A DNA stretch of 64,000 bases, from NCBI RefSeq assembly GCF_017744045.1, contig NZ_JAGHRD010000003.1; one strand, given 5' to 3'. The stretch is from Pelagimonas sp017744045 (GTDB lineage: Bacteria > Pseudomonadota > Alphaproteobacteria > Rhodobacterales > Rhodobacteraceae). The notes beneath the pieces are model-generated. The model saw only the letters and a program-made list of their open reading frames with translations. It did not search any database and was not told where the DNA came from. A program made the translations under genes and the position numbers. This document shows, piece by piece, positions 32,682-40,872 of the stretch. The first letter of the stretch is position 1. Each line of letters starts with the position of its first letter.

Positions 32682-33458
32682 ATGCTATCATATCAACACA
32701 GTTTTCATGCCGGAAATCTGGCGGATGTGCACAAGCATGCGTTGCTGGCCTGGGTGCTGGACTACCTGACGCGCAAAGACAAACCGCTGAGCTATATCGA
32801 AAGCCATGCGGGGCGCGGGCTCTATGATCTCAGCGATGCGGACGCCACCAAAACCGGCGAGGCGGCGCAGGGTATTCTGAAAATTGCCGGTTGGTTTGGT
32901 GCAGACAGCCCTTATTTGCGTGCTTTGGACCAAACCCGCGCGGCGCATGGGGCGCAGGCCTATCCGGGGTCTCCTCTGATCGCGCAAGCGCTGCTGCGCG
33001 ACACGGATCGCCTGCATCTGGCCGAGCTGCATCCGGGCGAACATGCCGAGCTGCGCAAGAATTGCCGCGCCAAAAACACCAAGATCCATCAGCAGGATGG
33101 TTTGGAACTGGCGCAAAGCCTTGCCCCGCCTGATCCGCGCCGGGGGGTTTTGCTGATCGACCCGCCTTGGGAGATCAAGAGCGACTATCAATCCATCCCC
33201 AAAGCACTGCAACAGATCCATCGACGTTGGAATGTCGGTGTGTTGATCCTGTGGTATCCGATCTTGAGCGACAAACGCCATGCGGGCATGGTCGAGGTGC
33301 TAAAAACCAGCTTTCCCGAGGCGCTTTGTCACGAGGTTGCCTTCCCCCCCGCGCGCAAAGGTCATGGCATGATCGGGTCGGGCATGTTTGTGATCAACCC
33401 GCCCTGGGGGCTGGATGACTATGCGGCAAGCTTGACACAGAACTTCAATCAGTTGTGA
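32682..33458 (+). CDS. rlmJ: 23S rRNA (adenine-2030-N6)-methyltransferase RlmJ
   Basis: RlmJ methylates A2030 of 23S rRNA. The 258-residue product opens MLSYQHSFHAGNLADVHKHA, the signature N-terminus of RlmJ, and carries ESHAGRGLYDLS as the SAM-binding loop. The catalytic DPPW motif appears in VLLIDPPWEIKSDY near residue 160. It ends with GSGMFVINPPWGL. I placed the start at the ATG at 32682 because family proteins begin at MLSYQH; the upstream codons are not conserved. It is followed by the two TerB-like genes on the same strand. Confidence 0.92.
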   Translation: MLSYQHSFHAGNLADVHKHALLAWVLDYLTRKDKPLSYIESHAGRGLYDLSDADATKTGEAAQGILKIAGWFGADSPYLRALDQTRAAHGAQAYPGSPLIAQALLRDTDRLHLAELHPGEHAELRKNCRAKNTKIHQQDGLELAQSLAPPDPRRGVLLIDPPWEIKSDYQSIPKALQQIHRRWNVGVLILWYPILSDKRHAGMVEVLKTSFPEALCHEVAFPPARKGHGMIGSGMFVINPPWGLDDYAASLTQNFNQL

Positions 33459-33523
33459 TAGCTATGGAGTGAACCTACCTCATATGGTAGGTTTGCGCGA
33501 CCTGACTAGGGAAGGATGCCCCG

Positions 33524-33967
33524 ATGCTTGAGCAGCTGACACAGTTCTTTCAACGCAAACACGCGCCCGAAGCCCCGCTGCCCAAGCCGGATGCAAAACT
33601 GGCGCTTGGCACGCTATTGGTGCGCGTCGCCATGGCCGACAAGGCCTATCTGTTTGAAGAGATCGAGCAGATCGACCGCATTCTTGCCAAAGCCTATGAC
33701 CTGAACCCAATCGAAGCCGCCAAGATGCGCGCCACCTGCGAAAAGCTCGCCTTTTCGGTAGAGAATGACGAGGATATGGCGGCGTTGATCCGCGATAGCG
33801 TCGATTACGACCATCGCCGCGAAAAGGTCGAGGCGCTGTGGCAGGTGGTGCTGGCCGACGGCATCACGGATGAGCGCGAGGCCGCCCTGGTCGATTTGAT
33901 CGAAAAGGTGCTTGGCGTGGATGCGGATCATTCCGAAGCAGCGCGTTTGGCGGCTTCTATTCCGTGA
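33524..33967 (+). CDS. TerB-like protein, first of tandem pair
   Basis: The 147-residue helical protein has LALGTLLVRVAMADKAYLFE with acidic residues in the first half, then EKVEALWQVVLADGITDEREAA. The A-D-x-x-x-x-x-E segments (ADKAYLFEE and ADGITDERE) are the repeated signature of the TerB fold, which binds metal. The name derives from tellurite resistance operons, but stand-alone TerB-like proteins are widespread and no terC, terD or terZ is present here. It is closely followed by a paralogue. Its function is unknown. Confidence 0.83.
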   Translation: MLEQLTQFFQRKHAPEAPLPKPDAKLALGTLLVRVAMADKAYLFEEIEQIDRILAKAYDLNPIEAAKMRATCEKLAFSVENDEDMAALIRDSVDYDHRREKVEALWQVVLADGITDEREAALVDLIEKVLGVDADHSEAARLAASIP

Positions 33968-34018
33968 AAGCGCGACGGGTGATTGAGCAAAGCCCAATCG
34001 CCCCCTATATGTCATCCC

Positions 34019-34459
34019 ATGTTTGGATCCTTCTTTGCCCGCCTGACCGCCGCCCAGCCCGGATCGCTTCCGGCTGAGGATTGTCGCCTTGCTTTGACCG
34101 CGCTTTTGGTGCGGGTTGCCCGCTCTGATGGGCATTATGACAAAGAGGAACAGGCGCGCATTCTTGAGGTGACGCAGGCGCGCTATGAGCTGTCAGAGGC
34201 GGATGCTCTGGCTTTGCGCAGCGAAGCCGAAGCGCTGGAGGAGGAAGCCCCGGACACGGTGCGGTTCACCCGAGACATCAAAGAGGCGGTGCCGATTGAG
34301 GAACGCATCAAAGTGATCGAAGCGCTCTGGCAAGTGGCCCTGGCGGATGGGCAGCGCGACGAACACGAAGATGCCCTGCTGCGGCTGGTTGCCTCGATGC
34401 TTGGTATCAATGACCGCGACAATGCGCTGGCGCGCCAAAGGGTTGAGCGCCAATCATGA
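34019..34459 (+). CDS. TerB-like protein, second of tandem pair
   Basis: This 146-residue protein repeats the pattern of its neighbour: LALTALLVRVARSDGHYDKEE near residue 25 and KVIEALWQVALADGQRDEHE near residue 100, each with a D/E-rich loop. Sequence divergence between the two is substantial but the spacing is the same, which is evidence for an old tandem duplication. The start at 34019 is chosen because the product then begins MFGSFFARL; an in-frame ATG at 33983 would add 12 residues. Its stop overlaps the start of the PhnD-like gene. Confidence 0.82.
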   Translation: MFGSFFARLTAAQPGSLPAEDCRLALTALLVRVARSDGHYDKEEQARILEVTQARYELSEADALALRSEAEALEEEAPDTVRFTRDIKEAVPIEERIKVIEALWQVALADGQRDEHEDALLRLVASMLGINDRDNALARQRVERQS

Positions 34460-35211
34460 TCGCCACCCTCCCCATGTATGACCGCGCGGAAACCAAGGCG
34501 GCAAATGACACGCTTTGGGGTTTGATCCGCGAAGAATTGGGTTTTGGCCCGGCAGAGCTGACCCGGTCAGACGATCTTTGGGATTTGTGGACCTCACCCG
34601 ATTTGGTTCTGGCTCAGACCTGCAACCTGCCCTTTCGGTTGCACCTACATGGCAAGGTGCAGCTCATTGGTAGCCCTGATTACCAACTGCCCGGTTGTCC
34701 GCCGGGGTATTACAATTCGGTGCTGATCGCGCGGGCGAATGACCATCGCTCTCTGTCCGAGCTTTTGGCCGCGCGGGTTTTGATCAATCAGGACCACAGC
34801 CAATCCGGTTTTGGGGCTCTTTGGTTTCATGCCGCCGATCTTGGCACCCAGCCGAATGTGACCGGAGAGACTGGCGGGCATGTCAGATCCGCCCATGCGG
34901 TGGCCGAAGGCCATGGCGATCTCGCGGCCCTCGATGCCATGAGCTGGCGTTTGATCAAACGCCACGATCCCCATGCCGCCGAGCTGCGCGAAGTGGCCCG
35001 CACGGTGCCAACCCCGGCCACGCCATTCATCACCAGCCTGTCACAAGACCCCGCTCTGATTCGGGCTGCGATGCAACGCGCCATTGCACGACTCGATGAA
35101 AAAACACGCGAAGCGATCTCTTTGTATGCAATTTGTGCACTCAAGGAGTCGACCTATCTGGACCTTCCAAACCCGCCAGCACTGCAATTTGCGCAGGTTA
35201 ACGCGTCGTAA
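34456..35211 (+). CDS. PhnD-like phosphate/phosphonate-type substrate-binding protein without signal peptide
   Basis: The 251-residue protein has the bilobed ligand-binding fold of the PhnD class. MIATLPMYDRAETKAANDTL starts the first lobe, VLAQTCNLPFRLHLHG and the domain-swap regions follow, and TGGHVRSAHAVAEGHGDLAA closes the second. It lacks an N-terminal export signal: the conserved core begins at residue 3. No phosphonate permease or ATPase is next to it, so it may be a cytosolic binding protein or one with a lost leader. It overlaps the second TerB-like gene in an ATGA arrangement. Confidence 0.7.
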   Translation: MIATLPMYDRAETKAANDTLWGLIREELGFGPAELTRSDDLWDLWTSPDLVLAQTCNLPFRLHLHGKVQLIGSPDYQLPGCPPGYYNSVLIARANDHRSLSELLAARVLINQDHSQSGFGALWFHAADLGTQPNVTGETGGHVRSAHAVAEGHGDLAALDAMSWRLIKRHDPHAAELREVARTVPTPATPFITSLSQDPALIRAAMQRAIARLDEKTREAISLYAICALKESTYLDLPNPPALQFAQVNAS

Positions 35212-35310
35212 ACCCTCTTTTGACTGCACCGAACGGGCGTTTTGCGCATTGCATCGGGTTTGAGTTTTGCTGCACTCTGCCCGGCAACGCCCATTTGCCT
35301 AAGGTGCTCC

Positions 35311-36087
35311 GTGACTGCCAGCAGCCCCGTTATCGAAATTCGCAATCTCCACAAAGCCTATGGGTCATTGGAGGTCTTGAAAGGGGTCGACATCAACGCC
35401 CATGCTGGCGACGTGGTGTCCTTGATCGGCTCATCCGGGTCAGGGAAATCCACATTGCTGCGCTGTTGCAACCTTCTTGAGGATAGCCAACAGGGCGAGA
35501 TCCTGTTCAAAGGCGAAGCCGTGACCTGGAAAGGTCAAGGATTGGCCCGCGTGCCCGCTGACCCGAAACAAGTGCTGCGCATTCGCACAAACCTGTCGAT
35601 GGTGTTTCAGCAATTCAACCTGTGGGCCCATATGACCATTCTGCAAAACGTCATGGAGGCTCCGGTCACTGTGCTGGGCCGTGACCGCGATGAGGTCGAA
35701 GCAGCGGCGCGCAAGTATCTCGACAAGGTTGGGATCGGCGATAAATGCGACGTCTATCCCGCGCAACTTTCGGGGGGGCAGCAACAGCGCGCAGCGATTG
35801 CGCGCGGATTGTGCATGGAACCCGAAGCGCTGCTGTTTGACGAACCCACCAGCGCGCTGGACCCGGAATTGGAACAAGAGGTTGTCAAAGTCATCAAGGA
35901 TCTGGCGCAAGAGGGGCGCACGATGCTGATCGTGACTCATGACATGAAGATGGCCGCCGATGTGTCTGACCATGTGGTCTTTCTTCATCAGGGGCTTATC
36001 GAAGAAGAGGGCGCGCCGGATCAGCTGTTTGGCGCACCAAAATCAGAGCGGCTTCGGGGTTTCCTGAAATCAACCACTCACATTTAG
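35311..36087 (+). CDS. Amino acid/amine ABC transporter ATP-binding protein
   Basis: The 258-residue ATPase has the Walker A GSSGSGKSTLLRCCNLLE near residues 40-57. Next come the Q loop in VFQQFNLWAHMTILQNVME, the signature LSGGQQQRAAIARGL and the Walker B ALLFDEPTSALDPE, then the switch histidine in IVTHDM. Overall it resembles HisP/GlnQ-type ATPases of polar amino acid importers. The start is the GTG at 35311 giving VTASSPVIEIRNLHK, preceded by AAGG; the N-terminal codons in frame upstream are not conserved. It opens the operon that continues with a binding protein and two permeases. Confidence 0.92.
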   Translation: MTASSPVIEIRNLHKAYGSLEVLKGVDINAHAGDVVSLIGSSGSGKSTLLRCCNLLEDSQQGEILFKGEAVTWKGQGLARVPADPKQVLRIRTNLSMVFQQFNLWAHMTILQNVMEAPVTVLGRDRDEVEAAARKYLDKVGIGDKCDVYPAQLSGGQQQRAAIARGLCMEPEALLFDEPTSALDPELEQEVVKVIKDLAQEGRTMLIVTHDMKMAADVSDHVVFLHQGLIEEEGAPDQLFGAPKSERLRGFLKSTTHI

Positions 36088-36124
36088 AAAGGCCCGGGTA
36101 AGGGTCAAAACTAGGGAGCGAACT

Positions 36125-36847
36125 ATGAAAAACCTACTGATCGGAACAGCAGCCCTTGCCATGATGGCGGGCGCGGCCTTTGCCGAAACCACTGTGCGTC
36201 TGGGCACCGAGGGGGCCTACCCTCCGTATAACTTCCTCAACGATGCGGGCGAAGTTGACGGGTTTGAGCGCGAGCTGGGTGACGAGCTGTGCAAGCGCGC
36301 CGAGGTGACCTGTGAATGGGTGACCAATGATTGGGACAGCATCATTCCAAACCTGGTTTCCTCGAACTATGACGCGATCATCGCGGGCATGTCGATTACA
36401 GCCGAGCGCGCCGAAGTTGTTGATTTCTCGCAGAATTACACACCTCCATCGCCATCCGCCTATGCGGCCATGTCTGAAGATGCCGACCTGAAGGGTGGGA
36501 TCATCGCGGCCCAGACCGGCACCATCCAGGCCAACCACGTGGTCGATACCGGCGCAACCCTGCTGGAATTCCCGACGCCGGATGAAACCATCGCAGCGGT
36601 AAAATCCGGCGAGGCTGACGCGGTTATCGCCGACAAAGACTATCTGATCCCAGAGGTCGAAGCCGCCGCTGAGCTGAAATTCGTTGGCGAAGACGTGCCT
36701 TTGGGCGGCGGTATCGGCATGGCCTTCCGCAAGTCTGACCCGGAACTGCGTGGCAAGTTCGACGCGGCGATTGCCTCGATGAAAGAGGACGGCACGCTGA
36801 ACGAAATGATCATCAAATGGCTGGGTGAGGAATCCCCCCGCTTCTGA
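36125..36847 (+). CDS. Periplasmic binding protein of amino acid/amine ABC transporter (family 3)
   Basis: The 240-residue protein starts with a clear cleavable signal, MKNLLIGTAALAMMAGAAFA, with likely cleavage after Ala20. The mature protein TVRLGTEGAYPPYNFLNDAG is the type II periplasmic binding fold of family 3. It includes RAEVVDFSQNYTPPSPSAYAA and DADAVIADKDYLIP-like segments. Binding-protein partners of HisP-type ATPases import basic or polar amino acids or amines. A strong terminator follows it. The ligand is not determined; a putrescine-like amine is suggested by the downstream ligases. Confidence 0.9.
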   Translation: MKNLLIGTAALAMMAGAAFAETTVRLGTEGAYPPYNFLNDAGEVDGFERELGDELCKRAEVTCEWVTNDWDSIIPNLVSSNYDAIIAGMSITAERAEVVDFSQNYTPPSPSAYAAMSEDADLKGGIIAAQTGTIQANHVVDTGATLLEFPTPDETIAAVKSGEADAVIADKDYLIPEVEAAAELKFVGEDVPLGGGIGMAFRKSDPELRGKFDAAIASMKEDGTLNEMIIKWLGEESPRF

Positions 36848-36856
36848 TCTGTGATC

Positions 36857-36881
36857 GGGGGCGCGTGTCGCGCCCCCTTTT
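36857..36881 (+). terminator. Hairpin terminator after the binding protein gene
   Basis: GGGGGCGCG (36857-36865), a TGT loop, CGCGCCCCC (36869-36877) and TTTT form a compact terminator. Such stem-loops after binding-protein genes raise their expression relative to the permeases by partial termination and RNA protection. Confidence 0.85.
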
Positions 36882-36915
36882 GATATGACGCGACGGGGGA
36901 TGCCCCGTCGCCAAC

Positions 36916-37815
36916 ATGACGAGGTCCGTCATTTTCGGCTATTGCGCAAATCCCGAAACGCTGGAGGGCATTGCCTGGCTGTCGTGCTTTTTGACGACGG
37001 GCAAACACATGTCTTTCTATGTGTCCTTTGGCACGGTCCTTCTCTTGTTGGCGATCACCGCGCCCACCGCTTTACTGTTCGGTTTTGGCGGAGCATCGGC
37101 GGCACGTTCGCGCATTGCGCCTCTGTCCTGGTTTGGTCGCGGTTATATTGCAGTGGTGCGCGGCGTGCCGGATATCGCGTTTTTCCTGTTCTTTGTCATA
37201 GCCTTGGATCAGGGGTTTGAATGGCTACGCCATCAGGCGCTATGCCCCGATTGGGACGAGCCGATCCGGCAGGGCAATGATTTTGTGGTTTGCGCGGCGG
37301 CCAAGCTGCCGCTGTCAACAGCGGATCAATGGGTGCATGAGGTTTATGGATTTTTCCTTGCAGTGCTGACATTTGCCATCGTCTTTGGAGCCTTTGCCGC
37401 CAATGTGTTGTTTGGTGCCATGCGCGCGGTGCCTCATGCCCAACTGGAAACCGCGGCCGCCTATGGCATGACACCGCGCCAAACCTTCTGGCGTGTTTTG
37501 GTACCGCAAATGTGGGTATATGCCCTGCCCGGCCTGTCCAACCTTTGGATGGTTTTGATCAAAGCCACGCCGCTGCTGTTCCTGCTCGGCGTCGAAGACA
37601 TCGTGTTCTGGGCGCGTGAACTGGGCGGCTCCAAGACAGCGCGCTTTACCGATTACCCGCATGGGGATTGGCGCATGTGGTACTTCCTTGGCCTGTTGGT
37701 GTTCTATCTTGCTTTCACTCGCGTGTCCGAGATTGTGCTGGATCGGCTGATGAAACGCCTGACCCGAGGCCAAGCCACCGCGGGTGGTGAAGCGCAACGA
37801 AAGGCGGCAGCATGA
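36916..37815 (+). CDS. ABC transporter permease, first (HisQ-like)
   Basis: The 299-residue permease has several membrane segments. It carries the cytoplasmic EAA-type loop as LETAAAYGMTPRQTFWRVLV-PQMW near residues 175-200, followed by ALPGLSNLWMVLIKATPLLF. FGYCANPETLEGI at the start and GYIAVVRGVPDIAFFLFFV are typical of HisQ/GlnP-type permeases. A long periplasmic insertion of about 50 residues with a hydrophilic VCAAAKLPLSTADQWVHEVY segment is noticeable. A family B repeat follows its stop codon. Confidence 0.88.
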   Translation: MTRSVIFGYCANPETLEGIAWLSCFLTTGKHMSFYVSFGTVLLLLAITAPTALLFGFGGASAARSRIAPLSWFGRGYIAVVRGVPDIAFFLFFVIALDQGFEWLRHQALCPDWDEPIRQGNDFVVCAAAKLPLSTADQWVHEVYGFFLAVLTFAIVFGAFAANVLFGAMRAVPHAQLETAAAYGMTPRQTFWRVLVPQMWVYALPGLSNLWMVLIKATPLLFLLGVEDIVFWARELGGSKTARFTDYPHGDWRMWYFLGLLVFYLAFTRVSEIVLDRLMKRLTRGQATAGGEAQRKAAA

Positions 37816-37831
37816 GCGGCGCGGTTGAATT

Positions 37832-37897
37832 GGGGCGCTGCCCCGCCCCGAGTAAGCTCGGGACTCCCCGGGATATTTTTGGCCCAGAGAAACAGGG
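37832..37897 (+). repeat. Dispersed hairpin repeat, family B, copy 1
   Basis: The unit has three parts: a GGGGCGCTGCCCC hairpin, a CCCCGAGTAAGCTCGGGAC hairpin, and the tail TCCCCGGGATATTTTTGGCC followed by CAGAGAAAC. It lies 16 bp after the first permease stop. Copies occur at 42229 and 59495, with a partial copy at 49013. Confidence 0.85.
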
Positions 37898-37906
37898 GCG
37901 TGGCGC

Positions 37907-38713
37907 ATGAGCTGTTGGCAGACGATTGCGGATTATGGGCTGCGGTCCTTGGGCTATGGCGAGCGGCTGTTGCCACGCGGCGATTTTACCCTGTGCCAGC
38001 AATTCACCCTGATCGGGTCCGGCATGATCTGGAACATCTATTTTGGCGTGCTGGCGCTTTTAGCCGGGTTCTTTTTGGCCACCGCCTTGGCCTTGGGCAA
38101 GGCGAGCCGGGTCTGGCTGCTGCGCAAAGCGTCAGAGTGGTTCATCTTTGTGTTTCGCGGCTCACCGCTGTTTATTCAGTTCTTCTTTGCCTATTTCCTG
38201 TTTGTCGCGCTGAAGGGCGCGGTCCCGATTTTGGCGCCGTTCACGGCGGCCTGGCTTGGGGCGCTGGTGGTGCTGTTCCTGAACACCGCCGCTTATACCG
38301 GTGAGATTTTCTATGGCGCTCTCCTGTCGATCCCCAAGGGGGATACCGAGGCGGCGGATGCCTATGGGTTTTCAGGCTGGAACAAGTTTCGCAAGATCAC
38401 CTGGCCGACCATGCTGCGCCTGGCCTGGCCCGCCTATACCAATGAGGCGATCTTTTTGTTTCATGCCACCACGTTGGTGTTCTTTTCCGGCTTTCCTGCG
38501 CTACGCCAGCGGGGCGATGCGCTTTATTATGCCAATTACTTTGCTGACAAGACCTTTAACCCTTTCATCCCCTACCCCATTCTGGCCGGGTATTTCATTC
38601 TGCTGACACTGGTGGTGATTGGGGTTTATGGGGTTGTGAACACACGTTTGAACCGGCATTTGCCACGAAATGACCGTCCTAAGCTGAAAATTCGACCAAA
38701 GCTCATTCGCTGA
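37907..38713 (+). CDS. ABC transporter permease, second (HisM-like)
   Basis: The 268-residue permease has about six membrane segments and the conserved loop GALLSIPKGDTEAADAYGFS near residues 140-160, with the permease domain around FIFVFRGSPLFIQFFFAYF. It pairs with the first permease to form the channel. The two permeases differ clearly in sequence, as in HisQ and HisM. A family B repeat lies in the 91-bp gap between them, yet both probably belong to one operon. Confidence 0.88.
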   Translation: MSCWQTIADYGLRSLGYGERLLPRGDFTLCQQFTLIGSGMIWNIYFGVLALLAGFFLATALALGKASRVWLLRKASEWFIFVFRGSPLFIQFFFAYFLFVALKGAVPILAPFTAAWLGALVVLFLNTAAYTGEIFYGALLSIPKGDTEAADAYGFSGWNKFRKITWPTMLRLAWPAYTNEAIFLFHATTLVFFSGFPALRQRGDALYYANYFADKTFNPFIPYPILAGYFILLTLVVIGVYGVVNTRLNRHLPRNDRPKLKIRPKLIR

Positions 38714-38806
38714 GGTCGAGCCGGGAGGCAGAACTTTGGAAGGCTCTTGCCAGCGGGAATTTGCGCGCCTAGAGTAAATTTGATCAAATTATTCGACAGG
38801 TGACTC

Positions 38807-40153
38807 ATGCCCGCCCCGACCGCAGACTGGCTTCGCGCCCATCCGCAAGCCCGCACCATTCGTGCGGCTGCCTGTGATTTGAACGGGGTGGCACGGGGCA
38901 AGCGTATGCCGATCCCCAGCGCCGAGAAGGTGCTGAAAGACGGCACGCGCTTTCCCATGTCGGTGCTCAATCTCGACATCTGGGGGGAGGATATCGAGGA
39001 TAGCCCGCTGGTTTTTGAGACCGGTGATAAGGATGGTCAACTGTTCCCGACGGAGCGCGGATTTGTGCCCATGCCCTGGCTCGATTCCCCCAGCGCCTTG
39101 CTGCCGATCTGGATGTTTCACGAAGATGGCCGCCCCTATGAGGGCGACCCGCGCCATGCGCTGAACCGGGTGGCGCAACGCTACAAGGACAAGGGGCTGA
39201 CACCGGTTGTTGCGGTTGAGCTGGAGTTCTTTTTGATCGATGATAGCTCGCGCAAGTTGCAGGTGCCGGTCAGCCCCAAGTCAGGCAAACGTCGCCAGGC
39301 CGCCGAGATCCTGTCGATCCGTGCATTGGACGCTTTTGATACTTTCTTTACTGAGCTGTATGACGCCTGCGAAGCTATGGAAATCCCTGCAGATACAGCA
39401 ATTTCCGAGGCCGGGTTGGGGCAATTTGAAATCAACCTTGTCCATGTGGCAGACCCGCTGCGCGCGGCCGATGATGCCTGGCTGTTCAAACAATTGGTCA
39501 AGGGGCTAGCGCGCCGCCATGGTTTTGCGGCCAGCTTTATGGCCAAGCCTTATGAGGATTATTCCGGCTCGGGCATGCATGCGCATTTTTCGGTGTTGGA
39601 TGCAGAGGGCCAGAACATATTTGACGATGGCGGGGCGAAAGGAACCGATGCTTTGCAGCACGCGATCCAAGGCTGTCTGAGCGCCCTGCCCGACAGCGCG
39701 CTGATCTTTGCCCCCCATGCCAATTCCTATGACCGGTTGGTGCCGGGCAGCCACGCGCCGACCTCGGTTTGCTGGGCCTATGAAAACCGCACCGCTGCGA
39801 TCCGCGTGCCTTCGGGCGCGCCCGCCGCACGCCGGATCGAACATCGCGTCGCCGGCGGGGATGTGAATCCTTATCTGGCGCTCGCAGCGATTTTGGGTGC
39901 CGCGCTGAACGGGATCGAAGATGGGGAAAAACCGCCTGCCCCAATCACCGGCAATGCCTATGATCAAAAACTTGATCAGATGCCGGGCAGCTGGGCCGAG
40001 GCCATCGATCGGTTCGAAAATAGCCCGGAAGTCGAACGCATCTTTGCGCCAACCCTCATTCGCAACATGCTGATGACCAAAAAGCAGGAAATGCGCGATA
40101 TGGCAGAACTGACGCCAGCCGAACAGGTCGAGATCTATCTCGACACGGTGTAA
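38807..40153 (+). CDS. Glutamine synthetase-like ligase, probable gamma-glutamylamine synthetase (first)
   Basis: The 448-residue protein has the glutamine synthetase fold. It begins with a beta-grasp domain, including RAAACDLNGVARGKRMPIPS, followed by VAVELEFFLIDDSS with the metal ligands, SEAGLGQFEINLVH, SGMHAHFSVLD and AAIRVPSGAPAARRIEHRVAG. GlnA-like proteins in this type of context (PuuA) join glutamate to putrescine or other amines. Ordinary glutamine synthetase is unlikely because it is longer and sits in other neighbourhoods. The amine specificity cannot be read from sequence. Confidence 0.85.
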   Translation: MPAPTADWLRAHPQARTIRAAACDLNGVARGKRMPIPSAEKVLKDGTRFPMSVLNLDIWGEDIEDSPLVFETGDKDGQLFPTERGFVPMPWLDSPSALLPIWMFHEDGRPYEGDPRHALNRVAQRYKDKGLTPVVAVELEFFLIDDSSRKLQVPVSPKSGKRRQAAEILSIRALDAFDTFFTELYDACEAMEIPADTAISEAGLGQFEINLVHVADPLRAADDAWLFKQLVKGLARRHGFAASFMAKPYEDYSGSGMHAHFSVLDAEGQNIFDDGGAKGTDALQHAIQGCLSALPDSALIFAPHANSYDRLVPGSHAPTSVCWAYENRTAAIRVPSGAPAARRIEHRVAGGDVNPYLALAAILGAALNGIEDGEKPPAPITGNAYDQKLDQMPGSWAEAIDRFENSPEVERIFAPTLIRNMLMTKKQEMRDMAELTPAEQVEIYLDTV

Positions 40154-40188
40154 CTTGCTATGAATCCGGCGACAAAGACAGGTGCCAC

Positions 40189-40872
40189 ATGAAAATCGGC
40201 ATATTGCAAACCGGGCTCGTCCCCGAAGATCTCGTCAGCGCCTTTGGCGAATATCCGCAGGTGTTTCAGGATCTTCTGGCAGAACACGGCTTTGACTTTG
40301 ACAGCTACAGTGTGGTGCGTGGTGAATTCCCCTCTGGCCCAGAGGCGGCGGATGGTTGGCTGATCACCGGGTCGCGCCACGGCGTCTATGAGGATCACGA
40401 CTGGATCCCCCCGCTCGAGGAGTTGATCCGCAGCGCGGTTGCCGCAGATCGTCCGGTGGTCGGCGTTTGCTTTGGTCATCAGATCATCGCGCAGGCCCTG
40501 GGGGGGCATGTTGAGAAATTCAAGGGCGGCTGGGCGATCGGCCCGCAGGACTATGAGCTGAACGGCGAAACCGTGACCGTGAATGCCTGGCATCAGGATC
40601 AGGTCATCACCCCGCCCGAGGGCGCGGAGACCGTGGGAAGCAATGCGTTTTGCCAACATGCAGCGCTGCTTTATCCGGGTAAGGCCTATTCCGTGCAGCC
40701 CCATCCCGAATTCAGCGATGCTTATACGCAGGCGCTGATTGACACGCGCGGCCCTGGCCTTGTGCCGCAGGACATTCTGGACGGTGCCGCCAAGCGGCTG
40801 GGCGCGCCTCTGTCTCAGGCCAAACTGGCCGCGCAATTTGCCTTGTTTTTCCGCGAAGGGAGGATCTCATGA
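40189..40872 (+). CDS. Type 1 glutamine amidotransferase-like protein
   Basis: The 227-residue protein has the class I amidotransferase fold with nucleophile cysteine in VVGVCFGHQIIAQALGG near residue 91. ADGWLITGSRHGVYE lies before it, and the catalytic histidine-glutamate pair is in YSVQPHPEF. Its nearest relatives by pattern are GMP-synthase-type amidotransferase domains rather than PuuD-type peptidase C26 hydrolases. In this operon it may cleave gamma-glutamyl amides or supply ammonia; neither is proved. It overlaps the second glutamine synthetase-like gene by 4 bp. Confidence 0.85.
   Translation: MKIGILQTGLVPEDLVSAFGEYPQVFQDLLAEHGFDFDSYSVVRGEFPSGPEAADGWLITGSRHGVYEDHDWIPPLEELIRSAVAADRPVVGVCFGHQIIAQALGGHVEKFKGGWAIGPQDYELNGETVTVNAWHQDQVITPPEGAETVGSNAFCQHAALLYPGKAYSVQPHPEFSDAYTQALIDTRGPGLVPQDILDGAAKRLGAPLSQAKLAAQFALFFREGRIS

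Noticed and set aside
33524..34459. Tellurite resistance operon
   Set aside because: Only TerB-like proteins are present; no terC, terD, terE or terZ homologues are in the neighbourhood.
40189..40872. PuuD gamma-glutamyl-GABA hydrolase
   Set aside because: The cysteine region GVCFGHQ and layout fit GMP-synthase-type amidotransferases more than peptidase C26 proteins.
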